Of a stretch of 64,000 bases of DNA, positions 12,163-22,717 are shown one piece after another. This stretch comes from Perkinsus olseni (taxonomy: Eukaryota; Perkinsozoa; Perkinsida; Perkinsidae): contig JABANP010000005.1 in NCBI GenBank assembly GCA_013115135.1, positions 62,001 through 126,000 of the forward strand, in the 5' to 3' direction. Every line of letters begins with the position of its first letter. Positions within the stretch are counted from its first letter, which is position 1. The notes below the pieces were generated by a model. That model had not been told where the DNA came from. It saw only the letters and a program-made list of their open reading frames with translations, and made no database searches. A program made the translations under genes and the position numbers.

Positions 12163-13634
12163 TCACAATATCCGGCCGTTTCGAGCGGTGATCCCTGCGG
12201 TTACAGCGTCACACTCGCGTAGGCTCGAGAACTCCGAAGCATCAGTGGCTCTGATGCAGGTCGGCAGTAAACAGCAGCAGATGACGCGTTTGGTGTACAT
12301 TATAGTCGCGCCGTATTGGCTGGCACGATGTCTGAGATGTACGAGCACCGGACGCCACTTCAACGGATCGATCTTCCCCAATGCATCACACCGTGTTAAC
12401 ACCTGCCGAAGATCAATGTCAAGGCTACAGTTCGCGACTCGTGCTGAGGGTACAACTATGAGGGGGAATCCTCGATTGCAAAGCCACTCCAAATCTTCGG
12501 ATGCTCCTGGAACCTCCGAGGCACCTACGAACTACTGCCGCCAAGCTTGACCAGCAGTGCCCACCCTGTCTTGCTCTAAGTATCGTCTGAGCGACCTTCG
12601 AATATAATACTTCTTGGGTCGCCATGTCCATAGTGTCGAGTATCGGAGCGTGTATCCTGAGCGACGGAGCAGGCATGAGTCCACGGGGTAGCGGGATCAT
12701 GGACGAAAGCATCGAGGCAAGCACGAGGTAGCCCATCGTGAGACGAAGTGCAATGAACTGCTACTGTGCTATGGTCTCGAGATGGGACTCGAAGTTGGGT
12801 ATAACACGCTCGGGGTGCATCATGTCAAGGCATACAACAGCTGCAAATCTGGAATGGGCTATGAAGCTTTCAAGAGATTGTCTGCTGATGAGCTGATGAT
12901 GCTGAGGATGCTCACAGTAGAACAAGGATAGGGTTCCTGACCAACTGACAGTCGGTGAGTATACACCTACTGGAGCGCCTCTCACCAAGCTCTACACAGA
13001 CGTTATTATCCTCATCACCCAGCACCACCGCCGGCAAGTAGCCGAAATCTATCGGAGCCATCCGGGGCACACCCTTCGCAATAGCCGCTTGAGCCGCCAT
13101 GGAGGCCGCTAGTAGTGACTCGTCGTTTTTCGAAACGACTAAGTATGAATGACAAAGTTCCATCGTTGGCCGACGATGAACCAATACCATTGGTCGAAGC
13201 GGCTCTGTTCTTCACATCGTCATTCCCTTGGCATCCTGTCGAGACCCTACTCATACTGCTACCCGGATTCTTCGGCGCTCGGGAGGGGTTGCCTATGAAT
13301 GGCACCTCACACGCTTAGAATAAGGGAGGCCTCCTGTCACCATGGTGGAAGCCGGGGTTCCTGATACGATTAAGCTGACGTTCAAGATCGGAGGCGATCG
13401 ACTTCAAGAGAGTTCGTTTGCCACACCCAGGCACACCCATGATGAGAACCTGAAGATCGTGTTGATTTGGTATGGATGAGATGGTGAGTAGGTGGTAGTG
13501 ACCGCTGCATTGTCTCTGCTGAACCCTTCTCCTGTATCGTTAGACGTCTGTGAGGAGAGGAACTGTTGCCATTTGCTGCTCTTCTCTGCCGCTCCCTCCG
13601 CCGCCGATGATGATGAGTGAACAGTGGCGGCCAT
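12163..13634 (-). CDS. DYNC2LI1: Cytoplasmic dynein-2 light intermediate chain-like protein (intraflagellar transport), multi-exon
   Basis: P-loop protein with the order of landmarks of dynein light intermediate chains. A Walker A motif (LIMGVPGCGKRTLLKSIASD, about 13350-13440) is followed by PIDFGYLPAVVLGDEDNN, corresponding to the family's (L)EY segment. Next come the hydrophobic strand AVVCLDMMHPE and a segment PLIVVPS in the position of the PLIVVGSKYD motif. The last recognisable segment is RHRASQYGATIMYTKR, matching the family's LR..AH..GA.LMFTS. Dynein-2 drives retrograde transport in flagella, consistent with a zoospore-forming protist. The Met at 13634 starts a Ser-rich leader. The C-terminus past 12163 is uncertain; a frame at 11944-12144 may be a further exon. 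Similarity was judged by eye, so another P-loop GTPase family is possible. Confidence 0.55.
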
Positions 13635-14026
13635 AAGCGACGAGACTCTGTCTGCGACGTAGGCTTCGGATAACCTGCTGCCGTCGCCTGTGAACGAGAT
13701 GGCACAGATACTGATAGTCGGAAACGCAACGAGGTAGTGGCCGTAAGGAGTTAGTAAAATTCGAGCATCATGCGCACAACGAGCCTAGTGGCCCTGACTG
13801 ATGCTATGATTTGGTGAAGTTCTCAGACCCGGGGCAAGAACGGGAACATCCAACGATCGGAGTATTCTGATCGACTCTCGGCATTGCCTGGACCATCTGA
13901 GTCGAGGAGGAGAAGGAGTCTCTGCATCGATAGGGTACTCCCTCAGGGCACCACCTTATCTTGGCTATCCTTTCTTCATTACGACCAACGGCAGTGGCCG
14001 ATCTCCTTCTGCCGTTACGGTCAGCC
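13635..14026. other. Intergenic region
   Basis: Upstream of the minus-strand dynein-2 gene. A plus frame at 13884-14126 is Ser/Arg-rich without motifs. Nothing else is supported. Confidence 0.35.
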
Positions 14027-14540
14027 TCACTGTCTTCCCTGCACAGAGTCGATCTTATCTAACTTCAGCCGCCGCTCTACTCGGGATGCAATGCCTGAGA
14101 ATGGGAGATCCAATGGTGAACGGTAGATGTAAATCCTTCTACTGTAGTGTGGGGGCAGCTGCCTTAGAGACCGTGACGAAGATGCACCCATGCTTCTGCT
14201 GCCGCTGCTGCTGGTGCTGCCGGCATTGGTGCCCCTCTTGTCGCTAATAGTGTACGTAGGAGGACTCAACATGCACAGTCGTCCAGGGGTCGTATCCAGT
14301 GATGACGATGATGATCCATGAGAGGACGAAGATGGCATTAGTGATGTTACAGTTCTTGTACTGGTAATAGAAGAGAGTGATAGACTCGTAGCTGTACAAG
14401 GGAATTCGAGCTACAGAGGCATTAACAACAGAACTACTGATTGATTGGTCATATACTCTGCACTTACACACATTCTCTGCCATGGACGGGAGACAATACC
14501 GAGTGGGGTATTCTTCTCCTTCCGCTGTTGGTCTAGTCAC
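14027..14540 (-). CDS. Unidentified minus-strand frames with one possible membrane segment
   Basis: Two overlapping minus frames occur here. One (14244-14540) contains the hydrophobic stretch FVLSWIIIVITGYD. The other (14027-14338) is Ser-rich with SSSSHGSSSSS near its N-terminus. They may be exons of a small membrane protein, or chance. No family is recognised. Confidence 0.2.
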
Positions 14541-14709
14541 TACTTAAACTAGTAACTTCGCATACTACATCTATAAGGACTCCTGCCATTGCATCATCAC
14601 CATGACGATAAGAGAATGGAGAGGAGGAGGAGAGGGACAGTGCAAATGTATAGATTCAGTCGATATTCATCGATGAGGGAGGGCTGCTGCTGCTACTCAT
14701 GCTACTAGA

Positions 14710-15746
14710 CTAGTAGGTTGATGATGTGCTGCTGCAGCCGTTATACGAGAAAAAAGGGAAGAGAAAAAGGATTTTTCGGAAGTGAAAGTCAGTAACGTGA
14801 GGGCTAGACTTCTCTGCAACAGCAGAGGTCACCACACCGTACGGAAAATCTTTAGCATCTTCGAGCAGTCTTATGTGAGAGGGCTGCTGCCTCCTTTCGG
14901 GTACGGCAGCTGCGGACACGTTTCTGCCTCGAAGGGAGCTGTGGACGAAGTATTCCATCAAGAGAAGTCTGCGCGTCTATAGTATCATCTTCAAGGCTGG
15001 TGAGGAAACGTTCATAGCGGAGATCTTGCACATGTAGTTGACGCTGCAACGCTGCCGCCTTAGTACTCCTCTCTGATCTCAGTAATCCCTCATTATACCG
15101 CACAATCCAGTCTCTGCGATCCATCGGTACAGCGATACCACATCCTGCGGAATCAGCAGTATCGCTGCCATCCGCCGGTTGCTCCTGACTAGTCGCGTCA
15201 GGCACGGTGGATCCTCTGTCCGTAGCCTTGCTCGTGTTACCGGTTCCGCGTCGTCTGTACCTAGTCGAGGACCATGAGTAGCTGCTAATGCGAATAGAAG
15301 TACTCACATATAAGAGCCTGAACTACCCGGGAATTGAGAAAAAGTTCAATCTTGTTAGTAGACCACAGCTGAATACCCCGTACCATCTCATTCTGTATTG
15401 ACTGTAGAATACTCAAATCCATCTGTCGCCTTGTGACGCCTCTCACTAACGGTACGATCGCTCCTGTGGTGGGCCGAGTCGATGGCGATGCGGTAGGCCT
15501 CGATTGAGGGGCGCCTTTCGAGGCACCATCAGGCTCTGTAATTAATGAGAGGTGGGGATGTTCCGTGGAAGGTATCACATTGTCTCCTAATGATGATGCG
15601 GAGACAGATTGACTGCAGGTGTTCGATTGAGTAGACCCTGGAGATGCTGCTGGTCGAAGGCGAACTATTAACCCTGCGTTGATGTCTACCCCTGCTTTCA
15701 CGTACGGTGGTTTGGGAGGCTGCACGGAGGCGTTGGCTGCCATCAA
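14710..15746 (-). CDS. Unidentified multi-exon protein
   Basis: The 15285-15746 minus frame starts with MMAANASVQPPKPPYVKAG. It passes through a Ser/Pro/Thr-rich region of about 80 residues into a helical segment (QMDLSILQSIQNEMVRG). A donor-like GTGAGT follows. Downstream frames (14710-15250) add charged helices such as LLEDAKDFPYGVVTSAVAE. The composition suggests a disordered N-terminus followed by coiled or helical segments. I do not recognise a family, and exon joins were not established. Confidence 0.35.
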
Positions 15747-15923
15747 AGCGACAAGGCTCGAAAGCCTGCATGGAATCGTTCGTGCAACGCAATACTAGAA
15801 TCAGACTGAGGAAGCCACAATCGGTGGAGATCCTGCATGTTGTGGTATGCGCTCACAGATCCTCATGTGATGCCTCCGTCATGGCAGACATGTCACGGGG
15901 CTGGTTTCCTGACCACAGCTGGG

Positions 15924-17092
15924 TCACTCCGTTGGTGTGGGGCCAACGGTCTCACTAGGACGGCGTCTATGCATGTTACACTTGCCAACATCTCGGCATA
16001 CCGCTCTTATCGTGGGACCCAACCTGAAGGTAACTTGGAAATGTTCATACAGGCAGCATAGACGTGCAGCGCCACTGTCGTACTCAACATGACTAGTACG
16101 CTGCTGCTGCAGGTCATGGTGGACATGATGGTTGTTGGCTAGGTATTCCGCTATATCATCTCCATAACGCCCTATTGTAGCCTCGCAAGCGTAGTATAGG
16201 GCGTCGTAGTCGCGGTTATACCTGACTACCACACTACAATGATGACTACCATGCGAAGAGGAAGGAGACCCCATGTGCAGCACACGTTACACCTCCATCT
16301 GGGCTTCTGTCTTAGGTGTGCCTTTTTTGAGGCAGATATCCGTAACATCCTCGTTCCCGTTACCCTGTACGTTTATCATCGCAAGGTCCTGCATGGAAGC
16401 CTGGAGGGCACAACGGTGAGAGAGATTGCCGTGCATGGGTGTGACCTCTCGCCAAGAGGGAGTCTTTGAAGTGTTTGTTGCATCCAGTTCTGCTAAGATT
16501 GATTCTATTAACTTGTGGATCGGTGCTCTTCTCCCAAGTGTCCTCGTCTATGGGACCTACTACAAACTTCATCCAGCTTAGATGTCCAGTTACCAGCATC
16601 AGTCATCATCATCGGCGGCGATGATAGTACTCTCTAAAACGTCCAGTATATCATCAATATGAGCTAAGCTTTGAGCCTTGGGTAGGAGCTCTTTGAGGAT
16701 CTCCTCACATACGTCACATCTAACCTGCGCTACAAGCAAGGCTACAGTGCCACCGCCATTGATTCAGGTGGTTGACTTTATGACCTTATTGGCAATGGTA
16801 AGACTATGGGATCTATCATCATCAGTCGGTGGGCGTATGAATACTGATCTGTATCTCGAATACTCCCCTGATGTTCCCGATACCTGCTCAATCATATGCT
16901 TACTACCATCGACCACCACTATTCCTGCTGGCACCGACGACGACGACGCAGAACACCTACCTGCTTGCCCGGGCCCATTCCAGAGGCATATTCAAGCGTC
17001 GATTGACTCATCGCGAGCCTCGAGAGTATGATATTCCGCACCACACTGTAGACCATGCTAAGGGCTACCTCAACTCCTTCAGTGGGTAACTG
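15924..17092 (-). CDS. Canopy/saposin-like (DUF3456-type) secretory protein candidate
   Basis: Minus-strand exons carry paired cysteines with the spacing seen in saposin-B-like Canopy proteins, which act as ER folding helpers. An early exon (about 16640-16740) gives RCDVCEEILKELLPKAQ. A later exon gives ACEATIGRYGDDIAEYL. The last gives AVCRDVGKC just before the stop at 15924, resembling the terminal C..[VI]..C of Canopy proteins. Upstream exons (16765-17092) include VEVALSMVYSVVRNIIL, which could be part of a signal segment. Several exon joins are unresolved, including the one between 16360 and 16599. The call rests on cysteine pattern and helix context only. Confidence 0.4.
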
Positions 17093-18556
17093 CTCACAGC
17101 AGCTCACAGACTGCGTCTCGACCTTCGCTACAGCGGAGTCTATGGTATGGCCCTAATAGCTCAAGGGGTGAGAGTGTTGATAAGGTAATTGAAGCAAACA
17201 CAACCGAGTAGCTGTAGAAGATACAGAAGATATGGACAGGAGGAGACTGATGGACGGGATGGAGATCTCCATAGGAGAGGATGATGATGATGATGCACCG
17301 TCAACATACACGAATTATACTTCACCATCGTCATAACAATACGCCAGGCAAACGGTCATCATCATCTACCCATCGAGGCGGGTCCATCCAGAGACAGGTA
17401 GGACCACAATATAGGAGCTCCTAGAGTATCACTTCGAAAACCGAGGGACCTCCAGACTTGCCATAAATATTGTGGTAAGAGCGGCAGCAGCAATGGTAGA
17501 AGTGTAGGCGTTACTGGTAGTGAAGGTAGTGATAGCAGCAGATACAGAGGTAGTGTTGGTAGTAGTGATACAGTGAGAATAGAGAGAAGGTTCACGACAC
17601 ATTCACCGCGAACGAAAGGATTACATTGCCGTCCGTGACAGCGTCATCATTACGACGCATGTCGTAGGTTCGACATAGAAGTAGTAACATAACGATGGAG
17701 AGCCGTACGATACTCGACACGAGACGAGCATTTTACGGTATATGACCAATCGTAGTAGGAAAGGGTAGTATGAGGATAGTGCTTCGACATGTGATCAGCC
17801 ACCACTACAAGCAATATCTTGTATCATCCAGTGATATTAACTTAATAGCCTCGATGATGGAGGGCTATAAAAATTATAAATATTCTGCGCAATACATAAG
17901 GATTGTGGGCATAGCCCACTAGATGTACCCAACTACTTCAAGGATACTCGTACCAGCAGCTATATCATTGTAAGCTGACAGATGGTACGGGCCGCTGCTA
18001 TTACTATTGCTACTGGTGGTGATGATGATGAATAGAGGAGCCTAGCTTCCTCGAGTGATATTCAAATCATACAACAATCTTGGCCACTCTTATTGCTGCT
18101 ACTATTACTTATTACTACTGATCTACTACTGCCACTGCTGCGTTGTTGCCCCAGCTAAGGTAGCGTGGCTGGACGACATCTTTGAGGGCACTACTAGCCA
18201 GCACCCTTACCAAATATACCAATAACAGGCGAACATCGGACAACGAACTACCAGGCCACAAAGAGGAAGCATGGGCCAGGGGTAATGCAAGTAACAGCGA
18301 TAGTCACAATAAGAGCAGTACTATAGATATATCCTTAACAGAGAATAGTCACATATGATGAACAACAATACTACGGGAATGGACGATCATCATCATAAGG
18401 ATAAGGTGGAAGGCTCCAATAAACCTCTAGGCCAGCAGCAAAGGCGAGAGGGATGTCGACCATCATCATCATCATAATGGAGAATTCCTAGCGTGGTGTA
18501 AAATACTATCAACTACTACGTTTCAACTACTAAGGCCCTAACGACGATATTACTAC
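17093..18556. repeat. Gene-poor region rich in GAT/ATC and CAG-type trinucleotide runs
   Basis: About 1.5 kb without a convincing gene. It holds interrupted GAT/ATC runs (about 17279-17297, 18385-18400, 18460-18475), GCT/ACT runs (17990-18010, 18095-18145) and AT-rich patches (17865-17895). Minus 17362-17595 is a Leu-rich frame that is the antisense of a GGTAGT repeat, so I do not call it a gene. A Ser-rich plus frame at about 17425-17640 is open but unassignable. Confidence 0.5.
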
Positions 18557-19287
18557 TCATGCCGAAGCAAGCACCAATACAAACGGTAGCAGAATATTCC
18601 GGTAAGGGGGAAAACCAGCCTCGTAATACAAATACCTCATTCCTTCACACATTATACCGCAACGACCACTGATGGTCGTCAGTCTTATAACATTAATACG
18701 AGGATGATAAATGGACGAATGCAACCTAGAAGATGCTTCGCAAACTGAAACATCCCCGATGGCTCTTGCCATGAGGGAACTGTTCTTCGGAATTATATGC
18801 CTGAAAACAGCCAGATTGAATCGAGCATAGCAGTGGTTGTTGTACTACCTTCCAACTCTCTACTATAAAAACGTTTTCCAAAGGCTCACTATCACCCTCC
18901 ACTTCATCAGCGAAGGATATAGAGTGAGACTTGGAACCATAGTGTATGAAGTTACCTATCATGATGAACATCATCAGGCAGCCTATGGGAACTCAGTTAC
19001 ACTGATGGGATATCCATTAACAGTACACCAATGATGAAAGGGGCTAGGGTGGTCACCAAGAGCCATACTGGCCACTATCGCGTATGCCTACTACCTCTCC
19101 TGTCAATCCTAATGTTATCCGTCGAGTCACCCGCACGGCGCAATATCCCATCAGTGGACGTTGAGAAGGATGATACTGTGGATTCCGTGGGCGACTTAGG
19201 GCTCTGAGGAACACTAGGTCCATACCACTGTACTAAGGTCATCATCAATTGTGTCGACTTACGCCCAAGGCATCCCTCCTCAGCCAC
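18557..19287 (-). CDS. Unidentified minus-strand exon chain
   Basis: A plausible start at 19287 (MAEEGCLGRKSTQLMM and on) leads into a Ser/Thr/Pro-rich segment. A further stretch near 19070-18985 reads SMALGDHPSPFHHW in another frame. The 18726-18974 frame has MMFIMIGNFIHYG followed by an acidic segment. No family is recognised and splice joins are unproven. Confidence 0.25.
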
Positions 19288-20044
19288 GTTGGGGTTGGAT
19301 TATCGAGCTTGCATGATGGTGAGGGTTTACGACGGAAGTTGAAGAGCATTCAGAGTGTGTTTGACTAATCAACTGGTTAGCATGACAATAGTAGGGCAGA
19401 ATCGAGGATACAGACTAATAAGATACCACCCCTCCACCATCACCAAGTAATCTTCGTAACCATATCATTGTTCAAGCTATCTAGCTAGCGTTGACCAAAC
19501 CACTGCTATGCTGCTACGCTTACCGTGTAGTGTGCTTTGTAAGCGATCACTGAGACAATGTCTTCTACAAAGACGTTGAGTCCCCGGTAGATCAACGCTG
19601 CTGTTATTGATAGCTCAATTTAAGGAAGGAGTACGACCTATTCGTGTGCGACGAGTCAATGACCGCGCGCCACGAAATTCGAACGGGAGACGTGCGGTTC
19701 AAGAACTCTTTAACGGCGCCATTAATGGTACTCAAGCGAGTATTTCGGATCCCAGAATCGATTCTGCAAGGTTTTTCGTGTGTAATTATCAAGGATCGAT
19801 CCAAAGTTAGATCAGATCATGTTATGAGACGTTAGGCGGCTAAGCGGCTGGTCCAAAGATAATGCACAGGCAAAGCGGCGGTATCATCGCGGATCATTGG
19901 GTATTAATCGACCCCTCAAAGGATCTATAGATCGAATGCAACCATCTTGTAATACAGAAGACTCATTGTGCACTTGACAGGAAGGATAATAAGCAGCGTA
20001 AATAGCTGGGAGAGCAGTATGATGTTGTGGGAGGTTGATAGAGC
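19288..20044. other. Intergenic region
   Basis: No gene is supported. Overlapping open frames on both strands at 19604-19835 are mutual shadows without motifs. Confidence 0.4.
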
Positions 20045-20658
20045 ATGATGGTAGACTCCAGCCGTCATAGTTGTTCTTGTACTATGGCTAGAGAGCATCA
20101 TCATCACCATCCCCGCCCACCATGTGGCGACCTTCCTGGACTAGAGTGGTCAGAAGCTCACCAACGATATTTCCCCAGTAGGAGCCACCCGTTGTGTTAT
20201 CACCGATGTCATAACCTTCTCTTAGTCGGCCACGTTCCATCACGAAGCAGAGAATGTACACGGGAGGAGGAGCACAGCTCAAGCACAGCATCATCATCCA
20301 TGTCGAGGGATGGTGATACTAGAGCGATAATAGCAAGCCATCCAGTAGACCCTAGAGTCCTCAATGCACTAGACTCTATTACGCTAGGCAATGGTCATGA
20401 ACCTACCGAGTGCAGCATATGTGTACAACGGATAGGGAGGGATGATAAGTAGTAGCATATATCATCTGTCATGATGCGGCAGAGTTAATCATCAGATGCC
20501 TTGAACTACCTACATGTGGTCACATCTACCATTGGGATTGTATAATGAACTGGTTGAAAATAAGAGGTCATTGCCCAGTATGTAGAGCAGTGGTTGATGA
20601 GTCCTTTGCTATAGCAGCGGAGAGTGCGGCTGCTGCTGCCTCGTCATCGGTGAGATAG
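20045..20658 (+). CDS. RING-H2 zinc-finger protein, probable E3 ubiquitin ligase (2 exons)
   Basis: Exon 1 (20045-20448) encodes a His/Ser-rich region of about 110 residues ending in the first zinc pair CSIC. Exon 2 (20496-20658) supplies CGHIYHWDC and CPVC, completing a C3H2C3 RING-H2 with normal spacing. The 47-nt GT-AG intron (20449-20495) was placed by phase: it is the only acceptor that restores the RING frame. The finger sits near the C-terminus, followed by an Ala/Ser-rich tail. RING-H2 proteins recruit E2 enzymes; the substrate is unknown. The start could be any of several Met codons in the His-rich leader. Confidence 0.8.
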
Positions 20659-20770
20659 CCAACACTAACGTTTCTAATAGCCACTTGAGTGGTGTTGTAC
20701 AGTGCTCATGGCGAATCGCCATTGGCGATAACCATCAGACATACCAGTTTTATTGTTGAAGTTATTTCAA

Positions 20771-22263
20771 ATGAAGGCGTTTTCTTCTTCTTCTTCCAGT
20801 AGGGCCACGATACTCAGCCTCTGCCTAAGCCTATGGTGCATAGCTACATTACCCAGTAGGGTGTATGCATGGGATAAGGACATACACGAACGTATTGGGG
20901 AGGCCGTCTCCCGGGTACTCAGTTATAGGGATGTGTAAGTTATCATGCACAGTGATATACATATTACCGCGTTACTGATATTGTTGTCGTCAGGGAAGAC
21001 CTCAACAAGCTCCTCAATGGCCAGTCTATTGCCTACATGTCCCGGTATGCTCATGATAAGCTACAGTACGCTAATTATGATAGGACTGTAGAGAACCATT
21101 ACGAGACCCAGCTGAGGTAGTAATAGTGGTCGCGATGGCGGCTCATTATTAATATCAGAGATTGGAAGTGTACCTTCGACGTTGACCATCCGGATAGTGA
21201 TGCAGAGTCTAAAGGCCTCTATCAATCAGTAGTTGAATAAGACCTCAGGCCAGGCACAGTAAGGTTGAGTACTCCTATTACCTTAGATACATGACATATT
21301 TGGAAGGGTGACGCATGAGAGTAAATCGGCACAAGATCATGGCATTGCCAAGGATATGACAGAGCCTGTCCAGATTAGCTGGCTCCTAGGTACCTCCCAA
21401 CAAATCTTGAATGTTCGTTAATGAGGGCGTATCTCAGGTTTGGTGCAGGACTTGCATCAACCTCTTCATACTGGGTTCGGTGCTGATGACCATGGACGGA
21501 GGATTACTGTTCAATACCATGATGACCCTAGCACCAATTTATACGACTTCTGGGAGCGTGATGTAGTACACTGGGGATACTGTAGCATGTAGCTATCACC
21601 AACCTCATCTTGCTCTCAGGTCTCTTCGGCTGTTAATTTAGAAACCCAACTCGTGTTGAGAGCGTATAACGAGGAGCTGGATAAACTAGTCCAGGAGGGA
21701 GGTTATGGTATAAAATTAGTTCAGAAAATATATGAAAAGGGTAGAATGAAGTGTACCACTGCCTGCATGCCGTACGAATGGTAGTATAGGTATAGCAGAG
21801 TGGATAGCAGAATCAATGGAGATGTCATGTAGCGACATATACTCAGTCATTGCTGGTGGTAGAGGGAGGGAAGTACCCAGAATGTAATACCAATGGCGGA
21901 TCCCAAGTCATCATCATCTGCGCACGTATAGGTACCAAATAGATGATGAGGTCTACGCTCGCTGGCGTGATTTGGCTACGAAGCAGGTTGTTAAAGCTGC
22001 AGCAAGGTCAGCTGTTGTACTGCATGCCATAGCCATACATGTAACCCCCTCAACACCACCCACCATACTACATGTTCAGTCATCATAGCAGTTATACACA
22101 GGCACGATACTATCATCCTGAGATTGTGGGCGCCCTAGCTAGGTCGAATAAAGTACAGCGTCATAGAGTTAGAGGTAACTGGATGCAGGCGTTAGCCAAG
22201 AACACCGTCATAGCGGCTGTTGTGGTACCCCTCATCCTGGTACTACTCAACTATCCACAGTAA
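20771..22263 (+). CDS. S1/P1-type zinc-dependent nuclease with signal peptide and C-terminal membrane segment
   Basis: A signal peptide (Leu-rich core after a Ser run) precedes AWDKDIHERIGEAV. In this family the mature protein begins with the zinc-binding Trp, and the nearby His is also a ligand. A later exon (about 21450-21580) has DLHQPLHTGFGADDHG and NLYDFW, matching the family motif D.HQPLH.GF..D.GGN and NLH..WD. Further exons continue through about 21940-22060 (DEVYARWRDLATKQVVKAAA). The last exon ends with a hydrophobic stretch (NTVIAAVVVPLILVLLNY), so the enzyme may be membrane-anchored. Such nucleases cut single-stranded DNA and RNA and release 5'-nucleotides. Some exon joins in 21120-21440 are unresolved. 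Confidence 0.72.
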
Positions 22264-22717
22264 TAACAACAACACTACTTCATGCTAACGATTTCTGTAC
22301 TTCCCCTTTAGATTTGTAAGACGCTTCATGCCCAGCAAGGACAACAGGTCTGAATAAGCCCCCTTCCGCCTGCTGTTGCTGCTCTCGGCACACCTCCTCC
22401 AGTTCGTCATGCCAGTGACAGCCGCAGCAGGAACAGCAGCAGCCTTACTAAAGACAGCCTTAGTCACCACTCGACATTTACACTGTTGTTTCCAAGTCTC
22501 TCGATGATCACTAAAGTCACCTGTTCAGGGTTCAGTGCTATTGCGTTACGGCACTTAGTGGTGGGGCGTGATCGGAGCTAACATCATCGTCGTAGCTATT
22601 TTTAACTCAACACCCTTCCTTCTTCTTTTTTCTGGCATCTACTAGATAAGAGTCTCGCTGCTGCTCCTTACTGCCGAATCTGCATCATCATCATTATCAT
22701 CCGCTAGTCTCTAGTCG

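Noticed and set aside
17362..17595. Leucine-rich minus-strand frame as a membrane protein
   Set aside because: It is the antisense reading of a GGTAGT/AGCAGC-type repeat and has no start context or conserved motif.
19604..19835. Overlapping open frames on three frames as a gene
   Set aside because: The frames are mutual shadows on both strands with no motif or splice context.
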